From SCUN01 sp046598935 (GTDB taxonomy: Bacteria; Acidobacteriota; Vicinamibacteria; Vicinamibacterales; SCN-69-37): a DNA stretch of 41,331 bases. The position numbers were made by a program, and so were the translations under genes. Shown here in pieces: positions 15,942 through 24,595 of this stretch; position 1 is the first letter of the stretch, and the number at the start of each line of letters is the position of its first letter. The stretch is taken from contig JBKJHW010000010.1 in NCBI GenBank assembly GCA_046598935.1, positions 1 to 41,331 of the forward strand, read 5' to 3'. The notes beneath the pieces were generated by a model. The model was not told the DNA's origin, ran no database searches, and saw nothing but the letters and a program-made list of their open reading frames with translations.

Positions 15942-17609
15942 ATGAAACTGGTTATCAGGTTATTTGCGATCTGGTTATTTGCGGTGGCGGCTTCCGCCGC
16001 TTCCTTCTCTCATCCCTCAGCACAAGCCCGGCCCGCGACCGAGCGCGCCGCGACCGCCAGACGAACAACACCTCCGCTCGTCGTGCTCATCGTCGCTGAC
16101 CAGTTCCGTGGCGACTACATTCAAAGGTACGGCCGTATGTGGACGAAGGGCCTCCGCCGCCTGGTCGACACGGGCGCCTACTTTCCGCTCGCGGCGTATC
16201 CGTACGCGAACACAGTGACCTGCCCGGGCCACTCGACGATCGCGACGGGCGCGTTTCCGCGCACGCACGGCATGATCGGCAACGAATGGTTCGACCGCGC
16301 CACGCGCCGCTCGACCACGTGCACGAACGATCCGGGCGTCACCTCCGTGCCGTACGGCGGGCGCCCCGGCGTCGAGCGTCACAGCCCGAGATGGTTCACG
16401 ACGAATACTTTCGCCGACGAATTGCGCGCGCAGTCGACGACGCCGGCGCGAGTCGTCAGCATGTCCCTCAAGGCGCGCTCGGCGATCGGCATGGCCGGTC
16501 ACGGCGGCGACCTCGTGATCTGGGAAGAGGACGCGGCCACGTGGGCAACCTCGACGGCGTTTGCCGCCGCGCCGGATCCCGCGCTCGACGCGTGGGCGAA
16601 AACCCATCCGATCGACGCGCAGTACGGGCGCGTCTGGGACCGGCTGCTGCCGGCGTCCAGATACTTCTTCACCGACGACGGGCTCGGCGAACCCGCGACG
16701 GCCGAGTATCCGAACGTGTTTCCTCATCGGCAGACGCGACCCGGCGGCAAACCGGATCAGGTGTTTTACGACACGTGGGAACGCACGCCGTTCTCCGACG
16801 AGATGCTGGCCGATCTCGCGATCGCGGCGTCGGGCCAACTCGGCAAGTCCGCCGGCACGGACATGCTCGCCGTCGGCTTTTCCGCGCTTGATCTTATCGG
16901 CCACCGGTGGGGGCCGCACAGCCATGAAGTACAGGACACGCTGCTCCGGCTCGACATCCAGATTGGCAGGCTCCTCGACACGCTCGACGCGCGCGTCGGC
17001 GCGAACAACTACGTTGTCGGATTTTCAGCAGACCACGGGGTGCCGCTGATTCCGGAGCAGATGGCCGCGAAGGGCCTCGACGCCGGCCGGTTCGTTTCGA
17101 GCCAGCTCAATCTGCGAGTCACTGAAGCGTGGAAGGCGGCCACGTCCGACGATTCCAATCCGATCGCGTCGGGCGGCGTGAACATGTACTTCACGCCGTC
17201 GGCGCTCGCGACAATCCGGTCGACTCGGACCGTGCGCGACGCGATGACCACAGCGGCGCTGGCGCAGCCCGGCATCGCGGCCGCGTATTGGGCGGACGAC
17301 ATCGCGACGGGAATTTCCGGGGACGACCCCCTGAGGCGCGCCGTCATCCTCAATTTCAAAGCTGATCGAAGCCCGGACCTGCATCTGATTCCAAAAGCCA
17401 ACTGGATGTCGGCCGCCACTGGTTCGACGCACGGCACGCCGAATCTGTACGACCAGCGCGTGCCCATCATTCTCATGGGCTGGGGCATCAAGCCCGGCCG
17501 GTACCTGACCACGGCAACACCAGCAGACATCGCGCCCACCTTCGCGCTGCTCACCGGGATCACCTTGCCGCGCGCTGAGGGGCGCGTGCTGGCTGAAGCG
17601 ATCCGCTAG
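15942..17609 (+). CDS. Secreted alkaline phosphatase superfamily enzyme (PafA/NPP-like)
   Basis: An exported zinc hydrolase of 555 residues. The ATG at 15942 has GAGG six bases upstream and gives a signal peptide (residues 1-29, hydrophobic IRLFAIWLFAVAAS). The catalytic residues follow the alkaline phosphatase superfamily: metal Asp in VVLIVADQFRGDY, nucleophile Thr in NTVTCPGHSTIATG, Asp and His in SALDLIGHRWGPHS, Asp-His in FSADHGVPL, and a last His in GSTHGTPN. RTHGMIGNEWFD is typical of PafA-type phosphate-irrepressible phosphatases and of nucleotide pyrophosphatases/phosphodiesterases. Mono- versus diesterase activity cannot be settled. The opening codons contain a lower-GC TGGTTATTT repeat that encodes the hydrophobic core of the signal peptide. 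Confidence 0.92.
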   Translation: MKLVIRLFAIWLFAVAASAASFSHPSAQARPATERAATARRTTPPLVVLIVADQFRGDYIQRYGRMWTKGLRRLVDTGAYFPLAAYPYANTVTCPGHSTIATGAFPRTHGMIGNEWFDRATRRSTTCTNDPGVTSVPYGGRPGVERHSPRWFTTNTFADELRAQSTTPARVVSMSLKARSAIGMAGHGGDLVIWEEDAATWATSTAFAAAPDPALDAWAKTHPIDAQYGRVWDRLLPASRYFFTDDGLGEPATAEYPNVFPHRQTRPGGKPDQVFYDTWERTPFSDEMLADLAIAASGQLGKSAGTDMLAVGFSALDLIGHRWGPHSHEVQDTLLRLDIQIGRLLDTLDARVGANNYVVGFSADHGVPLIPEQMAAKGLDAGRFVSSQLNLRVTEAWKAATSDDSNPIASGGVNMYFTPSALATIRSTRTVRDAMTTAALAQPGIAAAYWADDIATGISGDDPLRRAVILNFKADRSPDLHLIPKANWMSAATGSTHGTPNLYDQRVPIILMGWGIKPGRYLTTATPADIAPTFALLTGITLPRAEGRVLAEAIR

Positions 17610-17622
17610 CCGCACGCTCGCA

Positions 17623-17928
17623 ATGAAGTCGCGCACGCCATTCACGAGCCGCGTTCTCCGTGTCGTTGCGCGCATCCCGACGGGTCGCGTTCTGACCTAC
17701 GGCGATGTCGCGCGCATGGCGGGCCGGCCCGGCGCAGCGCGCGCCGTCGGCAACATCCTTCGTGAAGCGCCGGACCCCGGCCTGCCGTACCACCGCGTGA
17801 TCGGCGCCGCCGGCGCGATCGGCGGTTTCGGCCGGTCGCCGCAGTTGAAGCGATCCCTTCTGGCAGCCGAGGGGCACACCTTTCGGGGGAAGCGGCTCCG
17901 CGAATTCACCAGGCGGCGCTTGCATTAG
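17623..17928 (+). CDS. Alkyltransferase-like protein (ATL), Cys-to-Tyr
   Basis: 101 residues covering only the DNA-binding domain of O6-alkylguanine-DNA alkyltransferases. The arginine finger region AGRPGAARAVGNIL and helix-turn-helix GRVLTYGDVARMAG are normal. Where the transferases have PCHRV, this protein has PYHRV (Tyr56), so it cannot accept an alkyl group. Alkyltransferase-like proteins instead bind O6-alkylguanine tightly and pass the lesion to nucleotide excision repair; they usually carry Trp or Ala at that position, so Tyr is a less familiar variant. It starts 13 bases behind the phosphatase stop. Confidence 0.88.
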   Translation: MKSRTPFTSRVLRVVARIPTGRVLTYGDVARMAGRPGAARAVGNILREAPDPGLPYHRVIGAAGAIGGFGRSPQLKRSLLAAEGHTFRGKRLREFTRRRLH

Positions 17929-18020
17929 GGTCCCTCTTTGGGCACTCTTAGCCGTTCGTCGAGCCTGTTGTCTGTCCGCTCTCCGCTTTCACACTTCCGG
18001 CGATGACGTAATCGACTCCG

Positions 18021-18641
18021 ATGAAACAAGCCGCACGCTCCGAAAAAAGCCGTACGCAAATCCTGGCCGCCGCTCTACGTCTGTTCTCCAGTCAGGGGTA
18101 TCGCGGCACCAATATGCGCGAGATCGCCGAGGCAGCCGGCGTCTCGACCGGCAACGTGTACCACCAGTTCGAAGACAAGCAGGCGATCTTCCAGACGCTT
18201 CTCGACGAGTACGCGGCGATCATCGCGAGCCCGTCCTACCCGTTCAACAAGGCGATCGCCGACGGGCTTTTCCCGAACGATCTATTCAAGCTGGGCGAGG
18301 CCATCCGGGAGTCGCTCACGGCGACGCGCTCGCACGTGCTTCTGACCTATGTCGACGTCCTCGAATTTGACGGCAAGCATCTGCGCCGGTTTTACGACGA
18401 CTCGACCGCCCGGTTTGAGGCGTATCTGAACACACCGGCCGGCCAGGCCATGGCGAGCCAGCTGCGAAACGGGGTCACGCCGCTCAGCGCGCTCCAGGTC
18501 GGCACGCGCATCCTTTATAACTACTTCATTACCGAAGTACTGTTCGGCGTCTCGAACAGCTTCGGGCGCGACACGGCCATGGTGATGGGCGAGGTAACCG
18601 ACCTCCTCAACCGCGGCCTGCTCCCGTGCAAGACGCCGTAG
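18021..18641 (+). CDS. TetR/AcrR-family transcriptional regulator
   Basis: 206 residues. Residues 9-55 are the TetR DNA-binding domain: SEKSRTQILAAALRLFSSQGYRGTNMREIAEAAGVSTGNVYHQFEDKQAIF, in which AEAAGVSTGNVYHQF is the helix-turn-helix. The remaining helical C-terminal domain binds an unknown ligand. It is followed 49 bases later by the sigma factor gene in the same direction. There is no divergent gene or adjacent transporter to mark its target. The 92 bases before it hold no clear operator. Confidence 0.92.
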   Translation: MKQAARSEKSRTQILAAALRLFSSQGYRGTNMREIAEAAGVSTGNVYHQFEDKQAIFQTLLDEYAAIIASPSYPFNKAIADGLFPNDLFKLGEAIRESLTATRSHVLLTYVDVLEFDGKHLRRFYDDSTARFEAYLNTPAGQAMASQLRNGVTPLSALQVGTRILYNYFITEVLFGVSNSFGRDTAMVMGEVTDLLNRGLLPCKTP

Positions 18642-18690
18642 CCGACGCACCGTTGCGGCAACCCCGCCGTGCCCCTTGCCGTCCAAGCAC

Positions 18691-19302
18691 ATGACCAACG
18701 ACGTGCAAGGACATCCTGACGTCCAGCTGGCCGCACGCTGCCAGATGGGCGAATCCACCGCCTTCGAGGAGCTCTATCGGGCTCACTCTCCGCGCCTGTT
18801 CGGCCTCACGTGCCGGATGGTGGGGCGAGGCCATGCGGAGGATCTCCTGCAGGAGGTCTTTCTGACGGCGCATCGCAAACTCGACAAGTATCGCGGCGAG
18901 TCGTCGCTCGGCACCTGGCTCTTCAGGCTGGCGACCAACGTCTGCCTCGATTTCCTGCGCAGCCGCAGCAACCGGAACGCGCAAGTCACCGGCGAGTTCG
19001 ACGAGACGTTCGCGCCTGAAGAAATCACCGCCGGCCGCACCGGCCGCGTGCTCGGCGTCGTCGACCGCATCGATCTCGAGCGCGCGCTCGCGGACCTCCC
19101 GCCGGGATGCCGCGAAGTGTTCGTGCTCCACGACGTCGAGGGGTTCGAACACGGCGAGATCGCCAGAATGCTCGGCGTCGCCGAGGGCACGTCGAAGTCG
19201 CAACTTCACAAGGCGCGGATGCGCCTGCGCCGGTCGCTTTCGAGCACGGGCAATGTCACGACGGGCGCGTTCGGGCGCTCGGGAAGGTACGCACATGACT
19301 GA
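18691..19302 (+). CDS. ECF-type RNA polymerase sigma factor
   Basis: 203 residues from the ATG at 18691 (a TTG at 18676 is in frame but less likely). Region 2 is seen in AFEELYRAHSPRLFGLTCRM, AEDLLQEVFLTAHRKLDKY and SSLGTWLFRLATNVCLDFLR; region 4 in REVFVLHDVEGFEHGEIARMLGVAEGTSKSQLHKAR. A charged linker of about 45 residues joins them. The next gene, a zinc-finger anti-sigma factor, begins eight bases before the stop, so sigma and anti-sigma are made together and the pair probably reads an envelope signal. The anti-sigma partner is of the zinc-binding class. Confidence 0.95.
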   Translation: MTNDVQGHPDVQLAARCQMGESTAFEELYRAHSPRLFGLTCRMVGRGHAEDLLQEVFLTAHRKLDKYRGESSLGTWLFRLATNVCLDFLRSRSNRNAQVTGEFDETFAPEEITAGRTGRVLGVVDRIDLERALADLPPGCREVFVLHDVEGFEHGEIARMLGVAEGTSKSQLHKARMRLRRSLSSTGNVTTGAFGRSGRYAHD

Positions 19303-20017
19303 CTGTCAGCAATCGTCGGAATCACTGAACGACTTCGTCGACGGGCTGCTCGATCCGGCCGAGCGCGCAGCGCTTGCCGAGCACCTCGGCGCGTGCGAAT
19401 CCTGCCGCGGACTCGTCGACGACTTGACGCGCCTCAAGGATGCCGCGCGCGCGCTCGGTCCGATCGTGCCGCCCGCGCACATCTGGGAAAACATTCAGGC
19501 GTCATTACTGTCGGGGCCGTCGGCCCGGCGGCAGGCGCGCACGCAGTGGCTGGGACTCGCGGCCGCGCTCGTGCTCGTCACGACGGGCGCGTACTTCTTC
19601 GCGCGGCTCACCTCGCCCGACACGCCGCCGGTCGCCACGAACGACGCGGCGCACGCAGGCAATAGCAACGCGAACGCGACCGCCACCGTCGAAACAATTG
19701 AACAGGAACTGGCCAAGGCCGCCGGGCATTACGAAAAGGCGATCGCGCAGCTCGAAGCGGTGGCCACGCAGGACAACGCGCTACCGGCCGACACGGCCGC
19801 GAAACTGCAAGTCTCGCTGTCGCAGGTGGACATGGGAATTGCCGCGAGCCGCGCGGCGCTCGACGTCGAACCGCAGAGCGGCCCGGCACGCGAGAGTTTG
19901 TTTGCCGCGCTTCGGAAGAAGGTCGAGATTCTGCAGCAGACCGTGGCGCTCGTCGGCGCCATGCAACGCGGGGATCGGGAAACGACCGCAAAAGTTTTGG
20001 ACGGGAAGAAGAGCTGA
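19295..20017 (+). CDS. Membrane-bound zinc-finger anti-sigma factor
   Basis: 240 residues from the ATG at 19295, overlapping the sigma gene. The N-terminal domain carries HxxxCxxC (His30, Cys34, Cys37) after a helix with SLNDFVDGLLDPAERAALAEHL, as in zf-HC2 anti-sigma domains. A single membrane helix follows at about 83-103 (WLGLAAALVLVTTGAYFFARL). The extracytoplasmic part is Asn/Ala/Thr-rich then predicted coiled coil (residues about 130-235: EQELAKAAGHYEKAIAQLEAVA and onward), which would sense or bind a partner, possibly the DUF4097 protein encoded next. That link is an inference from gene order. Confidence 0.9.
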   Translation: MTDCQQSSESLNDFVDGLLDPAERAALAEHLGACESCRGLVDDLTRLKDAARALGPIVPPAHIWENIQASLLSGPSARRQARTQWLGLAAALVLVTTGAYFFARLTSPDTPPVATNDAAHAGNSNANATATVETIEQELAKAAGHYEKAIAQLEAVATQDNALPADTAAKLQVSLSQVDMGIAASRAALDVEPQSGPARESLFAALRKKVEILQQTVALVGAMQRGDRETTAKVLDGKKS

Positions 20018-20030
20018 TAAGGACCCGGAA

Positions 20031-21257
20031 ATGATGACCAACATGAAACGCACTTGCCTACTCACGATCTTTGCCGCCGCGCTGCTGCTGATGCCGGTTG
20101 CCGCCGCGGCAGGCCCGAGCGAACAGCGCGATGAAGTCAAACAGGCCATCAAGGTCGATGCGAAAGTGCAGGTGCACATCGCGCCGCACGTCTCGCGGGA
20201 AATCCACGAGGCCTTGCGCCATGTCTCCGCAGGCCTCGGCGAGCTGATCGGCGACGTCACCCGCGATGTGGTCCGCGACATCGGACGGGAGCTGCGCCAC
20301 CTGAAATATTCCGACTACGACGACTATCAGGATCGCAACTGGCGCGCGTCGGTCGACGACAGACAGACGAAGACCGTATCGATCGGCGCGACCGGCACCC
20401 TGGAGTTGGAGAACTTCTCCGGCGACATCACCGTCGTCGCTTCGAGCGGCCGCGACGTCTCGATCGAGTTCGTCCGGTCGGCGCATGCCAGGACAGAGGC
20501 CGAGGCGCGCGCGGGCCTCGAGCGGGTGCGGCCGGAAATTGACGTGGTCGGCACGAGAGCCACCGTGCGAGCCACCTACATGGACCGGCCGACTACATAC
20601 AGCGTGTCCACCGACTTCATCGTGAAAGCGCCGGCCGGCACGCGGGTCGTCGTCAACAGCCTGCGCGCCGATGTTCGCATCACGGGCATCAAGGGCGAGC
20701 TCAAGGTCACGACGGCAAGCGGCGACGTCATTCTTACGGACGTCGGCGGGATCCAGGAGGCCAAGACCGGCAACGGCGACGTCACGATCAACGGCGCGTC
20801 GACCGACGGCGAGGTCGGCGCGGGCACGCTCAACGGCGACATCACGCTCACCGACATCAAGGCGCGCCGCATCACGGCCAACACCGTCAACGGCAGCGTC
20901 GATGCGCGCGACGTCGTGTGCGCGTCGGCATCGCTCAGCACGATCTCAGGCGACGTGATTTTCACGGGCTCGCTCGCCAAGGGCGGGCGGTACGAGTTCA
21001 CGACCAATTCGGGGGATGTGCGCTTCTCGCCGTCGGGTTCGACCGGCTACGCGCTGCAGGCGACGTCATTTACGGGGGACATCTCGTCCACGATTTCGCT
21101 GGCCGGTCAGCAGACCGGCCGTTCGCTGACCAACGATCGCGGACCGCGCCGCCGCGCGGCGACGGCCAAGGTCGGCGACGGCAGCGCCACGGTGACGCTG
21201 CAGACGTTCAGCGGCGACATTACGATCGGCAAGAACCCGGTGGCGAGGAAACGCTGA
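20031..21257 (+). CDS. Exported DUF4097-family beta-helix protein
   Basis: 408 residues with a signal peptide (cleavage after about residue 26, AAAAG). A charged, helical stretch of about 80 residues follows and then a right-handed beta-solenoid built of repeats around SGD or NGD: ENFSGDITVV, TASGDVILTD, TGNGDVTING, TLNGDITLTD, TVNGSVDARD, TISGDVIFTG, TNSGDVRFSP, SFTGDISSTI and TFSGDITIG. This is the DUF4097 adhesin-like pattern, often encoded right beside an ECF sigma/anti-sigma pair as here. It starts 13 bases behind the anti-sigma stop. Function of the family is unproven; cell-envelope association is likely. It ends one base from the convergent gene at 21259, without a terminator between. 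Confidence 0.88.
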   Translation: MMTNMKRTCLLTIFAAALLLMPVAAAAGPSEQRDEVKQAIKVDAKVQVHIAPHVSREIHEALRHVSAGLGELIGDVTRDVVRDIGRELRHLKYSDYDDYQDRNWRASVDDRQTKTVSIGATGTLELENFSGDITVVASSGRDVSIEFVRSAHARTEAEARAGLERVRPEIDVVGTRATVRATYMDRPTTYSVSTDFIVKAPAGTRVVVNSLRADVRITGIKGELKVTTASGDVILTDVGGIQEAKTGNGDVTINGASTDGEVGAGTLNGDITLTDIKARRITANTVNGSVDARDVVCASASLSTISGDVIFTGSLAKGGRYEFTTNSGDVRFSPSGSTGYALQATSFTGDISSTISLAGQQTGRSLTNDRGPRRRAATAKVGDGSATVTLQTFSGDITIGKNPVARKR

Positions 21258-21258
21258 A

Positions 21259-21693
21259 CTATTTCGAATTATTCAGATGTATCAGGTAATGCGTCCCACC
21301 CGAATTGACCCAGACGCGGACGTAGTCGCCGCCCTTGAGCAGCTGTACTTTCGCGGTGCCGGCTCGAGGCGCGGCCGACTTGCGGGTGAGATCCTTCAAC
21401 GCGTCCTTCGACAGCACGGTCGCCAGCTCGCGGCCTTTCACCTGGCCGCCCTGCACGAACTCGACCCAGCGGGACTCATCGAGCGTCTGGCCGATCACTT
21501 TCGCCGGCATCTCGTCAGAGACGCGCAGCGAGTAGGTGCCGGCCGACAGCGCCTTGCCGTCGGCGACGACGCTGCCGATCCTCACCGAGCCCAGGACCGC
21601 TTTTTTGGCCTGGGCGCTCACGGCGCCCGACACGGCCACAACGGCCACCATCACTGCACCAAGAATTCTTCCGGTCGTCATGTTTACGGTCAT
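21259..21693 (-). CDS. Small secreted protein of unknown function
   Basis: 144 residues. The ATG at 21693 has a strong GGAGG seven bases upstream. Residues 1-28 are a signal peptide (TGRILGAVMVAVVAVSGAVSAQA). The mature part contains VADGKALSAGTYSLRVSD and VRVWVNSGGTHYLIHLN, the sort of beta-sandwich seen in many acidobacterial proteins of this size that are annotated only as hypothetical. No catalytic residues stand out. It lies 53 bases downstream of the RNase G/E gene in the same direction, but with its own strong ribosome-binding site. Confidence 0.72.
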   Translation of the reverse strand: MTVNMTTGRILGAVMVAVVAVSGAVSAQAKKAVLGSVRIGSVVADGKALSAGTYSLRVSDEMPAKVIGQTLDESRWVEFVQGGQVKGRELATVLSKDALKDLTRKSAAPRAGTAKVQLLKGGDYVRVWVNSGGTHYLIHLNNSK

Positions 21694-21746
21694 CAATAAC
21701 CTCCAGTAACGATCCCGAGCCTTATCGGCACAAGCTTGCCACGGCG

Positions 21747-23450
21747 TTAGATCGCCATCAAATCAAACTGTTCGTGGTGCAGCTGTTCATCCGATCGCAC
21801 CGTGATGGGCCGGCCGACGGCGCCCTCGAGCTCGCGGAAGAGCTCGCGCTCTTCGTCTTTGAACGCGCGCGCAATTTCCGGGTTCACACGGAGCACAAGG
21901 CTGTAGCCGTCGAGATCCGGGCTCACCTTCCGGACTTCGGTGAGGATGTCGTAGCAGATCGTCGCGCTCGCCTTGATCATGCCCGAGCCCGAGCAGTACG
22001 GGCACGGCTCGGTCAACTGCCGCTCGAGGCTGCTCTTCACGCGCTTGCGCGTGATGATGATCAGGCCGAAGTCCGACACCTGCACGGCCTTCGAGGGCGC
22101 GCGGTCGCGCCGCAGCTCCTGCTCCACCGCCTGGAAGACCTTCTGGCGGTTCTTCTTGTCCTCCATGTCGATGAAGTCGAGCACGATGATGCCGCCAAGA
22201 TCGCGCAGGCGGATCTGCCGGATGATTTCCTTCGCGGCCTCGAGGTTCGTCTTCGCGATGGTGTCTTCGAGACGGCCGGATGTTTTCTTGCCGACGTATC
22301 GGCCGGTGTTGACGTCGATCGCCACGAGCGCTTCAGTCTGGTTGATGACGATATAGCCGCCGGATTTGAGCCAGACTTTACTGCGCAGCGCCTTGTCGAT
22401 CTCGGTCTGCACGCCGTACTCGTCGAAGATCGGAAAATCCTTGGTATAGAGCTTCACCCGCGCGAGCAGATTCGGCATGATCCGGCCGATCAGCGTCTGC
22501 ACTCGGCGGAACTCCACCTCATCGTCGATCCGGATCGCGCTGTACTGCTCGTTGATCAGGTCACGAAGCAGCTTGCCGACGAGGCTCTCTTCCCGGAACA
22601 GCACGGCGGGCGGCCGGTTGGCTTCGCGTTTCTTCTGAATGTCGGTCCAGATCTGATGGAAATACGTGAGGTCAGCCATCACGTCTTCGTCGGACCGGTG
22701 CGACGCCGCCGTGCGGATGATGACGCCGCCGACGAGACCATGCTCTTCTTTGAACTTCTGAACGATGCCGCGCAGGCGCTTGCGCTCGTCGCGCGAGTCG
22801 ATCTTGCGCGACACGCCGATGTGCTCGACGGTCGGCATGTAGACGAGAAAGCGGCCGGGCAGGCTGATATGCGACGTGATGCGCGCGCCCTTCGTGCCGA
22901 GCGGCTCCTTTACGACCTGAACGACAACTTCCTGGCCTTCTTTCAGCAGGTCTTCGATCTTGGTTGTCGGCGCAGCCTGTTCGCGTCGGCGCTCATCGCG
23001 GCCGCCTCGTCGTGAGCCGTGATGCGCGTCCTTCGTTTGTGCCGATGTCTGTGTGTGATTCGACGGAGCGGCTCCGCCCTCCTTCGCGTCATCGCCGCCT
23101 GGCCCGACTGGCCTGACTGGCGCGTCGTCGGACGCTTCGGAGGGCATCTCCTCGGCGCTGTCGATGAGCGGGGATGGAGGAATCGAAGGCTCGTCATCTT
23201 CGTCTTCGAGCTCCGCTTCGGTGGGATCGATGACGTCGGTCACGTAGAGAAACGCGTCGCGCTCGAGGCCGAGGTTGACGAATGCCGACTGCATGCCGGG
23301 AAGCACTTTGGAGACGCGGCCTTTGTAGATGTTGCCGACGACGCCGCGGGAGTGCTCACGTTCGATGAAGACTTCGACGACCTGGTCGTCCTCGAGAATC
23401 GCCACGCGCGTCTCGTGCGGCGCGGACGAAATGATCATTTCCTTGGTCAT
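21747..23450 (-). CDS. rng: Ribonuclease G/E family endoribonuclease
   Basis: 567 residues. RNase E/G cuts single-stranded RNA from the 5' end in rRNA maturation and mRNA decay. Visible: N-terminal strand ISSAPHETRVAILED, an S1 domain (GNIYKGRVSKVLPGMQSAFVNLG), the 5'-sensor region, the DNase I-like catalytic domain with the magnesium-binding aspartates in AIDVNTGRYVG and GGIIVLDFIDMEDKKNR, and the zinc-link CPYCSGSG. The S1 domain is split by an insertion of about 90 residues (72-160), acidic first then basic (GSRRGGRDERRREQ), before it resumes at GQEVVVQVVKEPLG. No long degradosome scaffold tail exists, so it is nearer RNase G in length. It lies 38 bases behind rodA. Confidence 0.94.
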   Translation of the reverse strand: MTKEMIISSAPHETRVAILEDDQVVEVFIEREHSRGVVGNIYKGRVSKVLPGMQSAFVNLGLERDAFLYVTDVIDPTEAELEDEDDEPSIPPSPLIDSAEEMPSEASDDAPVRPVGPGGDDAKEGGAAPSNHTQTSAQTKDAHHGSRRGGRDERRREQAAPTTKIEDLLKEGQEVVVQVVKEPLGTKGARITSHISLPGRFLVYMPTVEHIGVSRKIDSRDERKRLRGIVQKFKEEHGLVGGVIIRTAASHRSDEDVMADLTYFHQIWTDIQKKREANRPPAVLFREESLVGKLLRDLINEQYSAIRIDDEVEFRRVQTLIGRIMPNLLARVKLYTKDFPIFDEYGVQTEIDKALRSKVWLKSGGYIVINQTEALVAIDVNTGRYVGKKTSGRLEDTIAKTNLEAAKEIIRQIRLRDLGGIIVLDFIDMEDKKNRQKVFQAVEQELRRDRAPSKAVQVSDFGLIIITRKRVKSSLERQLTEPCPYCSGSGMIKASATICYDILTEVRKVSPDLDGYSLVLRVNPEIARAFKDEERELFRELEGAVGRPITVRSDEQLHHEQFDLMAI

Positions 23451-23459
23451 TTTTTCCCC

Positions 23460-23485
23460 GGAGCCACCTGACTGGCGGCGGCTCC
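23460..23485 (-). promoter_or_regulatory. Hairpin just before the RNase G/E ribosome-binding site
   Basis: Nine-base arms (23460-23468 and 23477-23485) pair at eight or nine positions, counting one wobble, round an eight-base loop. The hairpin fills the rodA-rng gap and ends about nine bases before the ATG, with GGGG between. It could be a processing or autoregulatory site; that is an inference. Confidence 0.5.
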
Positions 23486-23488
23486 TCC

Positions 23489-24595
23489 CTAATTTGTGAA
23501 CCGCCGCATCCGCACATTGAGGATGAGGCCAAAACCGGCGAGTGTCGCCATCAGCGACGACCCGCCATAACTCATAAGAGGCAGCGTGAGGCCCTTCACC
23601 GGGGCCAGCCCCGCTGACATCGTTATGTTGTACACCACTTGAAAGGCAAAACCGGACAGGATCCCGATCACGAGCATCGCTCCCAGGCGGTCTTTCGCCA
23701 GCTTGGCCGCGTCGAGCGAGCGCATGATGACAAAGAGATAGAGCCCGATCGCGAGGAGCACGCCCAGGAACCCGTGCTCCTCCGCCCAGGTCGAAAACAC
23801 GAAGTCGTTGTGGGCTTCAGGCAGAAATCCGTAGCCTCCCGACTGCGTCGCATTGCCGAATCCCTTCCCGAACAGGCCACCGGACCCGACCGTGATTTTG
23901 GCCTGGAGCTGCTGATACCCCGCGCCCCGCGGATCGAGCTCCGGATTCAAGAACGTCATGACGCGGCTTTTCTGATACTCCGTCATGACCGTCGTCCACA
24001 CCACCGGTGAAAGCAGGACCGCCGTGGTCGCCGCGATCACGATCCATTTCGCGCGCAAGCCGCCGACAAACAACATCCCGGCAAACACCGGCAACAACGT
24101 CGCCGCCGTGCCGAGGTCGGGCTGTCTGAGGATCACGAGGAGCGGCACAGCCAGGAACGCGGCGCCGATGGCGATGTCCTTCACGGACTTGCCGAGCCGC
24201 TGAACACCGGCGAAATACGCCGCGAGCACCAGCGACATCACGATGCGCGCGAATTCACTCGGCTGCAGGTTGACGGGGCCGAAGTCGATCCACCGTCGCG
24301 AGCCGTTCTTGATCGACCCGAACAACATGACGTACAGCAGCAGCGCGATCAGGCCGGCGTACAAAAACAGCGAACGCTGCGCCAGCGTTCGGTAGTCGAT
24401 CATCAGACAGATCGTGAACGCAACAAGGCTGATGCCGACCGCGTACAACTGCGTCCAGAACTCGCGACCCGGGCGCTGGTGGACAAAGTCCCACTTGGCG
24501 CTGTAGATCGCGGCGAGGCCGATCGTCATCAGGGCAATCAGCGCGGCGATCGTCGCCCAGTCGACGTGCGGCAACAGCCTGCGGTCAACGATCAT
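23489..24595 (-). CDS. rodA: Rod-shape SEDS glycosyltransferase RodA
   Basis: Inner-membrane peptidoglycan polymerase of 368 residues that works with PBP2 in the elongasome. SEDS motifs are clear: LQPSEFARIVM, KITVGSGGLFGKGFGN, EAHNDFVFSTWAEEHGFLG with the catalytic Asp region, and LPLMSYGGSSLMATLAGFG near the C-terminus; about ten membrane helices. The start overlaps the PBP2 stop by 11 bases, showing the usual coupling of polymerase with its transpeptidase. Confidence 0.96.
   Translation of the reverse strand: MIVDRRLLPHVDWATIAALIALMTIGLAAIYSAKWDFVHQRPGREFWTQLYAVGISLVAFTICLMIDYRTLAQRSLFLYAGLIALLLYVMLFGSIKNGSRRWIDFGPVNLQPSEFARIVMSLVLAAYFAGVQRLGKSVKDIAIGAAFLAVPLLVILRQPDLGTAATLLPVFAGMLFVGGLRAKWIVIAATTAVLLSPVVWTTVMTEYQKSRVMTFLNPELDPRGAGYQQLQAKITVGSGGLFGKGFGNATQSGGYGFLPEAHNDFVFSTWAEEHGFLGVLLAIGLYLFVIMRSLDAAKLAKDRLGAMLVIGILSGFAFQVVYNITMSAGLAPVKGLTLPLMSYGGSSLMATLAGFGLILNVRMRRFTN

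Noticed and set aside
21774..23015. 413-codon forward frame over the RNase G/E gene
   Set aside because: Complement of conserved catalytic coding sequence; no motif of its own.
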